A stretch of 64,000 bases of DNA from Nipponacmea schrenckii (taxonomy: Eukaryota > Mollusca > Gastropoda > Lottiidae). The translations under genes were made by a program, and so were the position numbers. The stretch covers positions 10,044,001 to 10,108,000 of the forward strand of contig CM060202.1 of the NCBI GenBank assembly GCA_030562195.1, read 5' to 3'. The notes below the pieces were generated by a model that ran no database searches, had not been told where the DNA came from, and was given only the letters and a program-made list of their open reading frames with translations. Shown one piece after another: positions 37,086-48,600 of the stretch; position 1 is the stretch's first letter, and every line of letters begins with the position of its first letter.

Positions 37086-39139
37086 GTAAGAAATGCTGAT
37101 TGTAGAACCCTGATTGCTATTGATTTTAGAGTTAACAAATTAGAAAAGTAATCCCCTTAAAGGATTTTGGTTGTGTGGTATATGTTTATTGCTGTACAAG
37201 AACAAATTTATTGACAATGCTGTATAAGAAAAATATAGCACTGGAGAGGGAGTTTGGTCAGGCTTGCTGTAATACAATCATTGTCAATGGTCCAAAACAT
37301 TATCAATTGACATCCAAACAATATTATTTAACTAACAATTTTTTTTTCGAGCCAATATATCTTACATTTCCTTGCTAATTAAAATATTGCTCCAACATGC
37401 ATGACCTTAAATTATAAAAATAAAAAGCAACCATGTTTCTATTATATTAAGTACAAAATAATAAAAAATACATTAGTCCTGTGCACATGATTGGTAAAGT
37501 TATTTATGACAATGTATACAGAACAATATTAGATCTGTTCAATCAGATAAAATACAAATAAACAATATTTCTGTCCATCACTTAACCACTGACCATAAAC
37601 AGATAATTAAAACACTGGACGCTGGTCTGCTAGCTCACAGTGATAATAGACAGCTTGGGACAGAAACAAGATCGTAGGGACCTGATAGGAGATCGTAGGG
37701 CACTGATACAAGATGGTTTGGTCAAGATATAAGATGGTGTGTCAGAGATAATTCAACTATCTCTAATACAATCTGGTAGTTGTGAAGTAGCTACTATTGA
37801 TACCTGTATGTTAAAATATATTTTATGGATGGAAAGAGTATACTGAGCATTCGACCATAACTTCTTTATAGTAGCTTATAAATTATTTAACACTGCCTTG
37901 AAATAAAAGAAACCAACTCAGAAGCAATTACTTCTGCATCAATGTGTTTCCATATTACACGTTTGGTCATTTGAGAATTTCAATAGATGGCTCAATCATA
38001 GAAATAGAATTTTTCACAAAGAGGATGAATGTATGAGTAATTTGTTCAACAGGAAATACAAATATTGCTATATACGACCAAAATAAGATTGTACTAGTGG
38101 ACTTTTTCATTCGAAGCTTTGAGATTAGTTCTTCTCTTATTTAATCTTAAATGTAAAATTGACTTCAAAGATTTTGATAACTTTGATGGCAGAAATGTTT
38201 TACTATGAGAAAAACAGTTACTTGTACCATGTACACAGTACAGCAGGGAAATAAAAAATCTTTCAGCAGACTTTCAAAACAAATTGATTATTTGTCAATC
38301 TGCAAAATTTGAATAAGCAAGAAGTATAACCATTTGCTATAATCCAAACCTACTAACAAGAACAAAAAAAGAAAAAGTTACCAACTATCTTACATGGCAC
38401 AAATAAAAGTATTGAATTTCTTCAATGATAGTTGACTATGGTACATCAAGCACAAAGCTTGTGATAGATACTAAATTATTGATCCACTGGCAGACATGGT
38501 TTTGACTAATTAATAAATAATTTAATAAGGTATTGTTTTTTTGTAATTATAAATAGTAACACTAATCAATGTGTATATAGATTATTACAATTATTGTCTT
38601 TCCTATTCTGTTAAACCTGGTTTAGAAAATAGAACCATTGTGTTCTGATAATTACTCCAAGACAATCAGAGATTGAATTGGTTCTGGATTGTTTCCTTAT
38701 TGATTTGAGGAATCGAAAACCAAAGAAGTGCCTTTTGGGTTTCCATATTTTATATCTGAATATAATAGCTATTACTTTGATGGTTGTTGATGGTTTAGAA
38801 GCTTCTATATACCAATCAAATAAAGTGGGCAATATGACTGCATACAGCTCTCCTTTATTCATTATTATACGCTTTATTTTAATTATATTTTGCCAGACTA
38901 ATGGACATTAAAATTTCATACTATTGTTTTATGACAAGGTTGGAATTGATTTTAATTCACATATCATAGACTCCACATAATTCTGTCTTACTACAAATTA
39001 TCTAACAAATAGAGCTTATCACATTTAAATGGCTTGTCAATGTCAAAACCAGGGAAAGGGTAATGAGTAACGTTACGCAGTGTGGAATAAGGTAAAGTTT
39101 GTAGTAGTCAGAATAAAATATTATTTGTTTATGTTGTAG
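37086..39139 (+). other. Gene A intron 2
   Basis: A 2054-base phase-0 intron with donor GTAAGA and acceptor ATGTTGTAG. It contains a degenerate repeat at 37665-37740. Two overlapping opposite-strand frames at 38611-38911 are mutual shadows without domains. Nothing else is supported. Confidence 0.8.
37665..37740. repeat. Degenerate short tandem repeat
   Basis: About four loosely related units of 18-26 bases contain AAGATCGTAGGG, GAGATCGTAGGG, CAAGATGGT and TAAGATGGT. They resemble a decayed minisatellite inside gene A intron 2. Confidence 0.5.
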
Positions 39140-39263
39140 AATCAGGGTATGTCCAAGATATCTGAAGATTTAACAAGTGAGATTTCTGGCAGTACGGAAA
39201 CTAGCGAACGAGACAGTGGTCGGGGTGGTAGCGAAGAGGATATACACCCACATAGTGATTCCG
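39140..39263 (+). CDS. Gene A exon 3: cytoplasmic SERDSGRGxSEED module
   Basis: 124 bases, entering in phase 0 and leaving in phase 1, with acceptor TGTTGTAG and donor GTAAGT. It encodes residues 974-1014, with NQGMSKISEDLTSEISGSTE followed by TSERDSGRGGSEEDIHPHSD. Gene B has the same exon with the same phases and VSERDSGRGTSEED. The segment is serine- and acid-rich and probably disordered. DSGRGGS (39212-39232) fits the DSG-x(2,3)-S pattern of a beta-TrCP phosphodegron, and the serines before acidic residues suit CK2. These functions are inferred from motifs only; the exon itself is well supported by paralogy. Confidence 0.93.
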
Positions 39264-41582
39264 GTAAGTACTGTTTCTTAAATATTGCTTCATTACTTGG
39301 AGATCAAGTAAAAGTATTGATGTTTTTTTCAAAATCTACGCAGAATCAAGTTCCATAAATCACAATAATTATGTTCAATGCACTTGATTTTCAATACACA
39401 CAATGTTAAAGTAGTTGTCTTCAATAAGCAATGAGCACAATTGATTCACTTGTTTGAACCACTAATTATGATGATGAAAGGGTACAGTGTATATTATTTA
39501 TAATTCTTGAAAGCTTGTTCAATACATAAACCTTGTGCAGATACATAAATTATGTACAAGTATTATAATAGATATGTTTTTGTAGATTTTAATAAGTTAA
39601 TAGTTTCCATGCTCTTTGTAAAATTGCCGTCATATTTCAATACATATGAATCTGATATTAACTAAGAATACCTTTTAAATATCATGTCATAAAAGGGTCT
39701 TATCAGAAGGCAAATACATGTAGTTGGGGTCAATTTCAGACTCTGCAATGGTGATTTGCCTTCAGTCCCTACAGCTACAAAAATATTGTCAGACACCATG
39801 TCTTTTGCAACCATTGAACCAAACAAGTCTGTACCATAAATAAAATGTTAATAATAATATAAGTTAATAAATTGATAGAGAACAATAAGTACATTGATAA
39901 TATAAACAATATAAGATAAATAAAATGATAAATTATGACACTAGTAATATATAATGTATTAATAATGATATATTGATGAAGTTGTCATTATATATCGATC
40001 AATAACTATGCCTCATATACTTTTATTAAGATATCTGAATTTGACTATCTGTTATATTAAAGTTGGATATGTAAATTTCAACTAAATGATGACTGTTCAT
40101 GAGAAATTCTACAATGTAAAAGAGCATTGTTTTTTTAATTTACCCTGTATCAACCATTGACAACTAATATGAGAGAGGGAGATTTTCAAACAGGGCTGAA
40201 ATGCTTTAGTTGTTCGTTAACCCATCCAGGAGTCAGGAGTAGGCCTATCTGTATTATTATCATATTTTTTTAATAATATTTACTGTTTACTGGAACTCTC
40301 CAGTTTTATTTAACCTATTGCTCACTTGAAAAAAATTAATTTTATTTATATTGTAGCTGGAGACAGCTATGATATGTTTTGCAGTGAAGTGTGAATATTT
40401 GAACAATGAGTCTTTTTATATATTCTAGTACATATAATTATGATGTCTGTCGACTCCTAGTGAATATGTAGACTACATATAAATACTTCAAAAATATTAA
40501 CTTTACACAAGTTTTAGATTATTAAAATTTAAAATGTAAACAGAACTCCACCTTATTTTCAACATAGGTATACGCGATTATCAATGTTGCATACAAGATG
40601 CATTAAGCATGTCTTCAAGATACAGCCTTATCAAAAGCCAAAACAAATAAGTGCCTGTAAAGGAGATTTACTAATGTATTTGTATTAAGATTTTAATATT
40701 TGTATAGTTTGTATTTGTATAACATGGTCTATATATTGGAAAGAAGTAGTTTAAGTTAATACAAATAAATGCAAGTTTTTGAAATATGACATTATGTACT
40801 CTGGGCAAGTTTAGTGCAGGCGGGTGAATTTGGAATAAAACTCAAACCAGACTAAAAATATGCATTATATAAGAAAAATATAAAAGAAAAAGTCCTCCTT
40901 TGAACTTCTCCAATGATCTTATAACACCAATATATTGAACAATTATTGAATATTAATTCCCTTTTCCCTCAAAATAAATAAGTTGTCATTAGGATAGTAT
41001 CATTAGATAGGATCTAAGTCAATTGTAGTATTGAAATAAATTGGTTACAGTGAACAAAGAAAATCAAATCAAGGTACTTTAATAACTAAGATATAATAAG
41101 ACTAAATTTGATATTTGATCTGAAGAAGAGACATTGTCTAAATATCTAATCACAAATTTAATATAGTCAAATATGTCCTGGTGGATTCAACTTGTTAAAA
41201 GTCATGTATACAAAATATAGAGTATATTGTATGGTATATGAGAAGTCGTGAGAACTCTTCAATTTGACAATTGATCTCGACCCTTCCCGCCTTTTATCAA
41301 AATATCCTCTTTCATATTTATACCATATTGAAAAGACCACAAGAGATCTTTTAACAATATTGAATTTCTTTCCAACTCTTGACTGTTGATTTGTTGTGAT
41401 ATTTCAGTCTTAAGTGAAGTGACTTGTTTGATCTGTGAAAAATCTCTGTATCATTATGTTAGATCTAATTACAAATTTCTAACAATACTATGAAATTTTT
41501 TACTGTATATTTATCTTAAGAGCATCTATCTAGTCTATAATACATAAAGTAATATCCATGATTTAATACTTTAGGAATGTAA

Positions 41583-41593
41583 AATTAAAATTG
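41583..41593. repeat. Target-site duplication, left copy
   Basis: AATTAAAATTG is repeated exactly at 41870-41880, immediately after the SINE tail. A perfect 11-base direct repeat supports insertion by a LINE-type endonuclease. Confidence 0.85.
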
Positions 41594-41869
41594 GGGAGTC
41601 GTGGTGGCTCAGTGGGTTAGATGTTTGCCCACTAACCTGAAGGTCCAGGGTTCAATCCAGGCAAAGGTCGAGATTAACCTTCCAATTTTTCAGCCTGGTT
41701 TCCCTTTGTCAGTGATGCAGGTCAGAGGGACTGACATGGAAAAAGTGTCTAGTCGTTCGGATGGGACAACAAACCGAGGCCCTGTGTGCTGCATGGTGTT
41801 GCCCATCTTCATTAGCCCAGAATGTGCAGAAGAGTAGGATGTAATACTCCATTCATTTCATTTTTTTAT
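41594..41869 (+). mobile_element. tRNA-derived SINE with intact Pol III promoter
   Basis: The head is tRNA-like with box A TGGCTCAGTGG at 41605-41615 and box B GGTTCAATCC at 41649-41658, the spacing expected of an internal RNA polymerase III promoter. A body follows with a GTCGTTCGGATGGGACAAC stretch that recalls the conserved central domains of metazoan SINE superfamilies; I cannot say which. The 3' end is a T-rich tail (ATTCATTTCATTTTTTTAT). Flanking 11-bp duplications define the borders. The length is 276 bases. It lies in sense orientation in gene A intron 3 and moves only with a partner LINE. Clean duplications and intact boxes suggest a fairly recent insertion. Its open frame is not a gene. 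Confidence 0.88.
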
Positions 41870-41880
41870 AATTAAAATTG
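41870..41880. repeat. Target-site duplication, right copy
   Basis: AATTAAAATTG is identical to 41583-41593 and closes the SINE insertion. Confidence 0.85.
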
Positions 41881-42113
41881 AATCCCATCATTTTCTGTCC
41901 CCATCATTCCCCAAAATTAATTCAATGATTCAACTTTTGTAGCTTCTGGAAATAACTCTTGTTATGTCTGAAACCAAACATTCAAATATTTATTGGTGAT
42001 TAAAATACTGTGGTAAGTTCTTGATGTAGTGGTAGTGTGCTTTTATATATTGTTTTGGCTGTAAACTATTAATCCTGCTTCATACTGTAGTTATTCTTTA
42101 ATTTTACCTTTAT

Positions 42114-42373
42114 TTGCTTTCTGTAGTGGTTTAATATCATCCATTTCACTTTTAATTCATTTTGCTTGTTGTAATGGTGTGCCATAATATATTTTGCTTT
42201 TGTAATGGTGTCCTTTATTCATATTACTTGTAATGGTGTGCCATAATTCATTTTGCTTGTTGTAATGGTGTGCCATTATTCATTTTGCTTTTGTAATAGT
42301 TTCCTTTATTCATTTTACTTGTTGTAATGGTGTGCCTTTATTCATTTTGCTTTTTGTAGTGGTTTGCATTAAT
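42114..42373. repeat. Degenerate tandem repeat, about 35-bp unit
   Basis: About seven diverged units are built from TTCATTTTGCTTGTTGTAAT and GGTGTGCC.TTA. Unit length varies from about 30 to 40 bases. This is an aged minisatellite in gene A intron 3, 245 bases after the SINE. Confidence 0.75.
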
Positions 42374-43532
42374 CCTTTAATTTTTATATCCTAAATGTGC
42401 TTCATCTTTTGGTAGTGTGTGCTGTCATAAAAGCTTCCACCTGATTCTTAGTATGGGTTGTGATCCATATTTTAACTGTCTTTTATTTATGGTGTGGTAT
42501 TTCATGGAAGTGTGCTTATTTTTAATCTCTTTATCATGCTTTTTAATTAACATTGCTTTGAATGCTAAAACTGTTCTACCTGTTGTAATAATGGCTTCGT
42601 TTTGCATAATGCAAAGTCAGCATCGTCCAAAGATGGGATATTATTCAGCCCACATCTCAATCTCAATAAGATCAGTCAACAGGAGTGCTAGTTATAGTAA
42701 TAAATGTTTCATTTCCAATATTTGAATGTAAGAAATATGAGAAACGCAATGGTTTTCAGCACATACATGTACCTACTATTTGTCTGGTCTGAATTCCTTT
42801 CTCTACTTTAAATACAAGATATATGTATCTAATTGATATCATCAGAAGTCAATCTGGGATCTTCTAAACATTATTAACACTTTCCATGATGGACAATCTT
42901 GTCTTTAAATGGCTACATTTCGACCCTTGTTGAATAGATCTACAGATTAGTCTATGGTTCCTGAAAGCTTTAACAACCTTCTTCAGACAATTTTAGTGGT
43001 GCTAAAAGGCAAACTTGAAGCTTGATAAAAGATCGGAACAATCAGTCTCTTTTTACAAATCAATAACACTATTTACAGAAGTCTTTTATATCCAGTGAAT
43101 CAATAAGCATTGATTGAATTGGATCAATTTATTATGGACAGTGTCAGTTATCACTCATATATTTATGATCATTAATAGTGCATGTCTCTAATTATTGGAC
43201 AAAATCATCAGGTTGTTCAAATTACTTGATGATTTTCAAAGAAGTCTTGAATTCCACATCTGTATTTCCCACCTTTTCACCTGCTTCTAAGACTAAATGA
43301 ATTCATTTTGTTCTAGTACTGTAGGCTATAATTATTGGTAAAAAAAATCATGTTACATTCACAGTAAACAAGTAGTTTTAACTACAGATTCTTTGACCCA
43401 CAGCTTACTCATCGATTCTGGCCCAGCGCGATTAGTATTTGTATTATTGATAATAATAATTAAGCGAAAGGAAAGATTGTCAACTAGTTAGGTTATTTAT
43501 GTTTTTTAATGTTCACATTCAATTTTTTGCAG

Positions 43533-44050
43533 ATGATACCAAGCCAGCAACTACCCCAAGTAATGGTGAAAATAGTTTCCACGACAATATGGATTCCACT
43601 CCAGAAATAATCCACGATACGTCGCACAGTTTCTTCTCCCAGAACGGAACTCGATATCATCGAAACATTAGTTTTAGTGATGACAGTGTCACCGCAAACA
43701 CTACCGTGGATAACCAGAAACTACGCACTAGGAACTTTTCAGAGAGTTGTTTCCAAACACCAAGAACTGTCGCTAGTGTTGCCAATGGTAGAGTTTGTAA
43801 TCTTAGACGAAGTGCCATGATGGACAGTGCTCTGATGGGAACATTTACAGATTTCACTCACAGTACTTTGGGGATGGCCTACTCTGTTAGAGACATAGAC
43901 TTAACAGGAGCAATTGTAGGCAATGATTCAACTGTGATAGCCATGCCTGAAAATGATCTTACGAATACTACCTCCTACGATCATACGATTAATGCGGAGG
44001 AGTTGTGCAATGAGATTGACCAACTGTTTTTCAACAATTCAAAATTTTAA
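43533..44050 (+). CDS. Gene A exon 4: C-terminal cytoplasmic domain and stop
   Basis: Entering in phase 1 after acceptor TTTTTTGCAG, this last coding exon adds 172 residues (the first codon split with exon 3) and ends at TAA 44048-44050, giving a 1186-residue protein. The segment is polar and probably disordered. RNISF at 43661-43675 fits the degenerate protein phosphatase 1 docking pattern [RK]x(0,1)[VI]xF and aligns with RVRF in gene B; vertebrate delta-1 protocadherins carry an RVTF site in their CM3 motif. The end, NAEELCNEIDQLFFNNS (43991-44041), is closely matched in gene B and looks like an amphipathic helix. Other stretches (RNFSESCFQTPR, LRRSAMMDSAL) could be phosphorylated. The unspliced frame upstream of 43533 is intronic. 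Confidence 0.93.
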
Positions 44051-44460
44051 TTTTGAAATGATGTGCAATATTAACTACCCGTGAAATTATGTGAATTCTA
44101 CAAACATAATGGGCAACTGATGGACCCTGAAACTTACAAAATTTAGTTTGGTTTATTTTCAGAAATGTGGAATGTGAAATGAAAATAGAAGATTTATGTA
44201 GTATAATGTTTGAAACAGGCTTGCTGTGTTGTATGCAGTTATTTTGATGTGTTTTGACACTTGTAGAAAATTGAATATTTCTGAAAAATTGCCTGCATAA
44301 TTATGTTGCCATGACAATTTGCTGTGTTTGAAATTATTTTATGTCTTGCATTTACTCTTTATTGATCATTTCATATTTGAAATTTAATTGCAATGATAAA
44401 TATACAGAATGTCTCATATTTAGTCATTTGATAACCTGTTATTTTTTTTAAATATCCACC

Positions 44461-44466
44461 ATTAAA
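44461..44466 (+). promoter_or_regulatory. ATTAAA, candidate gene A polyadenylation signal
   Basis: This is the first variant hexamer downstream of the gene A stop, about 410 bases away. No AATAAA was seen closer. It is a weak call in AT-rich DNA. Confidence 0.3.
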
Positions 44467-45429
44467 AAACCATACCATTTCACAACACATTAATTATTGT
44501 TTCTTACATTTCTTAAAATCATTCATCATTATTATGATTGGATTGAAATTCATTTCTTTTTGAGAGTTTAAAAACTATTAGTTCTGTAACTTCATAGCCA
44601 CCACATGTGAGAAACATTTACATGTAGTATATAAAACATAACATGCTTCCCTTCACCATTAAAACCATACCATTATTTCTTGTTCTTCACCATTAAAAAC
44701 TATATTATTGCATGCTTTTCATATACCATGATTTCCCTGTTGAAGCATATAATGCTGTCATTTGAAGAATTGTGTAATAGTTTAATTGTAATTAGTGAAT
44801 TTTGTAGTTAGTCATTTTCATTGCATCTCCTTTGTAATATAGAATTGAAACAGGCTTTTATATTCATTAAAGTATTCAAGTTTTTGCCATATTTTTTAAA
44901 ATGTTTAGATTAGTCATTTAAAAACCAAGAATTCTTAAAATCTGTAAAACTGAAGCAAAATTGAAAAATGAATTATTTGAAATGTTGCATGTGTGAACTA
45001 CAAGAAAATCTGAAACTATTAAAAATACAAATGCTTGAATTGCGTCCAAATATTTGTATGGAAACAGAAGTCATAATTAAAAACCATTCATAGTTTGTTT
45101 TTATGCATAAAATTTGAATAATTTAATGAACACTATTAGCTGGTTACAGGTTTGTGAATAATAATGATTTGTGAAATAATGATGGTGCTAAAACTGTATA
45201 GAGAATAACAGAAATGTAATATAAAGATGTTTTTTAAGTTTTATTTGTTATATCAACCCTTTGTTATTGTTTTTAATGTTATATTCAGTTCTCTTTTCTT
45301 TCTATCTTAGTTTCCTCATACTTTCTTCCCTATTATCTTGCCAATTTTTATTCTTTCCTTCAAGATGTGTATCAGTGTTAAACACTTTATATTCAAAACC
45401 AACTCCGAATTTCAATAGTGCTGATCATG

Positions 45430-45486
45430 TTATATTTCATTGAATATGTCATATTTCATTGAATATGCCATATTTCATTGATCATG
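45430..45486. repeat. 3 x 19-bp tandem repeat
   Basis: Three units with core ATATTTCATTGAATATG, the last one altered to end in ATCATG. It lies in the gene A 3' flank. Confidence 0.75.
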
Positions 45487-45611
45487 AAATTCAAATATTT
45501 ATTTTAATCATACTCAAATCATGATATTCATTAAACCCTTTGTAGAAATTAGAAAATCCTAGTTTACTGTACAAAAATCATTTTAATTCAATATCATGGT
45601 GTATGTTAAAT

Positions 45612-45682
45612 AATCATTGTAATTAATGAAGAAATCATTGTAATTAATGAAGAAATCATTGTAATTAATGAAGAAATCATTG
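45612..45682. repeat. 3.4 x 21-bp tandem repeat
   Basis: Exact units of AATCATTGTAATTAATGAAGA repeat three times with a partial fourth. The identity between units implies a recent expansion. Any open frame through it simply reflects the period being a multiple of three. Confidence 0.85.
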
Positions 45683-48600
45683 TTTTCAATTATCATATTC
45701 ATTTCAAATACCATAACTTCTGCATTTAAGAACTTTAAATGTTCATTTTTTATTTCCAATTTAGAATTTTCATTAGCTCTTAACTGTTCAGTCTTTAGTT
45801 TCATTTATTTCTGTGTTTAAGAAAATAGACCAAAGTTGTTGATCTTCCTAAAATTGGACTGAAAGAGTTTTTCTTTAATTGATTTTCATTTAGAACTATT
45901 CAGGAGAGTATATTTAAATCAAAACCAACTGGAAAAGCTCTACAGTTCATGTTAATTTTTCTATAACTTCACACCCCTTTTATCATTCTTCACCAGAAAT
46001 ACCAAAAACATTTTAAATTAATGTTTTTAATTTCATAATTTTATTTGATTTGTATAAAAGTAAAAACTGTTTTTATGATCAAAATTGATGATCTCAATTT
46101 GGAGATTAATAAAGATATTGTTGTAATAAAACAATTGTGATATTTTTTTACTTCATTGCTCACTGTATGACGTTGCTTGTTCTTAGCTCTTTCATTAACT
46201 GAAAAGTGACTTTCGGGTATCATGGTTTTTAAAGCTAATAATTCCTACATTTGCTCTACAAAAACGTCTCTTGGTGAAAAAATATGGATAAAAGATCAGA
46301 ACAGAATTCACAACTCTTTAATGTTTTATATTTTGAAGCTGTCATTGTCTCTAGTAATATACATTGCACGGTCAATCTGGAATTCGTTGCTAATGCTCTC
46401 TCTCTCCTGGAATTGGAATAATGTTACAAAAAAGGTTTTATAGATGGCACAGACATAGTTCAGATGTAAATAAGAACTGATGATAAACTATGAAAGTTTA
46501 AAGCCAGTTGCTCAACTTTGCTAAAAAATAACAAGAAAAACAGCTTTAGTTTAAGCTTAAGAAATGGGAGAAACAAAGGTATCTTTCTATCAACTGGTAT
46601 TTTGTTCAAACCTCGTGGATTTGATCTCTGGCTGATTTATTCGTTCCCTGGGTTCCCGTCGCTCACTGAGATTAGAACTCACTACTGACATTTGCTTGAC
46701 ATAACCACGTAATAACGCCATAGTTCATACATTTGCATTTTTGTAGCGTGGACACCCAGAAAATAAACAGATGAATCGTGTATCATTAGATGGTACGAAA
46801 TCCAATATCAGGGTTTATTGAGCGTGTTCCTTATGATACCATTACAGTAGGCCTATCAGGTAACACCATCTTGATGCGTCATTGACATTTAGACTATCTT
46901 TGATGCCCATGTGAAAATCGATCTAGGCCTATATCTATATCCGTGTATCGTATTGATACTTCCTCTTGATGACGCCTCCCAGAACACCTAACGTGGTGTG
47001 TAAATGCACCATAACAAGATATCTAATGCGGTTGTTTTGGAATTAATTGGGAGAATCTGCTATCATTTCCTTTCCGAAATCTTCATTGCATAACAGATAA
47101 TCAACAGACCGGTCTGGCCGAATATTGAATCACAATTTCCATTTAGATAAGATGTAATTAAAGGAAGGACAATCGTCTACATCCCATCAATGTTGTCTTT
47201 GAAGTGAAGAAATTACATTAGGCCTTAATAGTGAGAAGGGAAGTAACTCGAAATCCCTAGTGATTCCCACCATACATTGTCAAATCTCTAGAGGTAGCAA
47301 GTGTAATGATATCGGTATCAGTCCCACCTTCCAATATGCTGTTAGTATTAATTGTAACATTTATCGATAGTTACGCAAGTCTGGTTTCCTATCGAAAACA
47401 ATCAATTCGCAATGATCAAAGACTTCGTTTGTTTTAAATTAATGGAAATTTTCCATTATTAGACAGGCCATAGACTTTTAACAGACTCGATATTAGAGCT
47501 CTTGCTGTTCTTCTTTTAAATATATGGGAACAATTACAATGTAGGCCTATATTATTTCTTTAACGGCTTCTTGGATTGTGAAGTGTGCCAAAATCGCCTC
47601 GATCAAAGTTACGTTTTGTAGTCTACCATTCATAGGCCTACCGACATCCAGGAAAAAAAAACTTAATCAGCCTATCATAGACATATCGGCAATCTAACCA
47701 AATCGGAATAATAATAAGATTGTGAGGATTTTCTTGACGTGAAAAAATTCTTTGAATATTCAGACCAAGAAATCAACTATACGATCCTAGACAGTACTGT
47801 ATACATGCCAGTTTTTTTAATATTTCTACTTTCAAAATGTGTTAGCCTAATTCATTTGCTGGATAAACTTTTAATTATAAAAAGGCTTTAGAAATGTAAG
47901 GTTTTTTTGGTTTGACAGTAGTAAGGAAATAAATGGAAACGAGCTCTAACTTATTTTAAGGAAGTTAAGGAAATTAGTGTTATGTTTACCTGACCTTCTA
48001 TGACCTACCTTGTTTTAACCTTATGATGGTACCATTTTTATCGGAACCAATGTCACATAAATTGGCACCACACTCTGTCAAAGTTGTTAACAAAAACAAT
48101 TAATTTTCATTAAGAAATGTTAAGTTGATAGGTATTTGATAACACTTAACATTAAATCGTTGCAAACCAACACAAATTATAGTTTTTAATGATCTTTTTG
48201 ATAGTTTTGTGGGAACGTACGGAGGATTATACCCTGCCATGATAACCGAGATGATGTCGCTCACAGCTCAAGCTTGTTTCTTTATTAAAACAGAAAACGC
48301 TAAGGCGTGTCGTTTAAATATAAAATTTGAGCCAAATTTAACTTATCAAGCTTATTAGCATCTCCGCTAAGTATTTGTCGAAATTATCTCTAATTTTAAC
48401 ATACTGGTATTTCTCTCTACAATTGATTGATGTAGGTTTATTGAGCACTATTTTAATATTGAGAATTTGATGTCTGTTATTGCACCATAATTATTAAGGT
48501 ACATAATTACAACGTGAAAGACGCATACATAAATTCAATTATTTTGCTTTGATAAAGAAATACGATATCCGTTAAGGACATCGTAACTTTTAATGTGGAA

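Larger units (their letters stand above)
39264..43532 (+). other. Gene A intron 3
   Basis: A 4269-base phase-1 intron with donor GTAAGT and acceptor TTTTTTGCAG. It holds a tRNA-derived SINE (41594-41869) and, just downstream, a degenerate tandem repeat (42114-42373). Around 39840-39990 the sequence is nearly pure A/T. A TAGGCCTA palindrome occurs at 40240-40247. No nested gene is supported. Confidence 0.8.

Noticed and set aside
39149..39358. Stand-alone 69-residue protein
   Set aside because: The ATG is internal to gene A exon 3, and the sequence after 39263 is intronic.
41601..41837. 78-codon open frame
   Set aside because: It lies wholly inside the tRNA-derived SINE and begins within the Pol III promoter region.
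43657..43857. 66-codon minus-strand frame over gene A exon 4
   Set aside because: Shadow of a well-supported exon; no signal of its own.
45583..45804. 73-codon minus-strand frame with repeated FINYND
   Set aside because: The protein repeat comes from a 21-bp noncoding tandem repeat whose period is a multiple of three.
46610..46700. tRNA-like stretch on the minus strand (GATCAAATCC near a box B)
   Set aside because: No matching box A at proper spacing and no acceptor-stem pairing.
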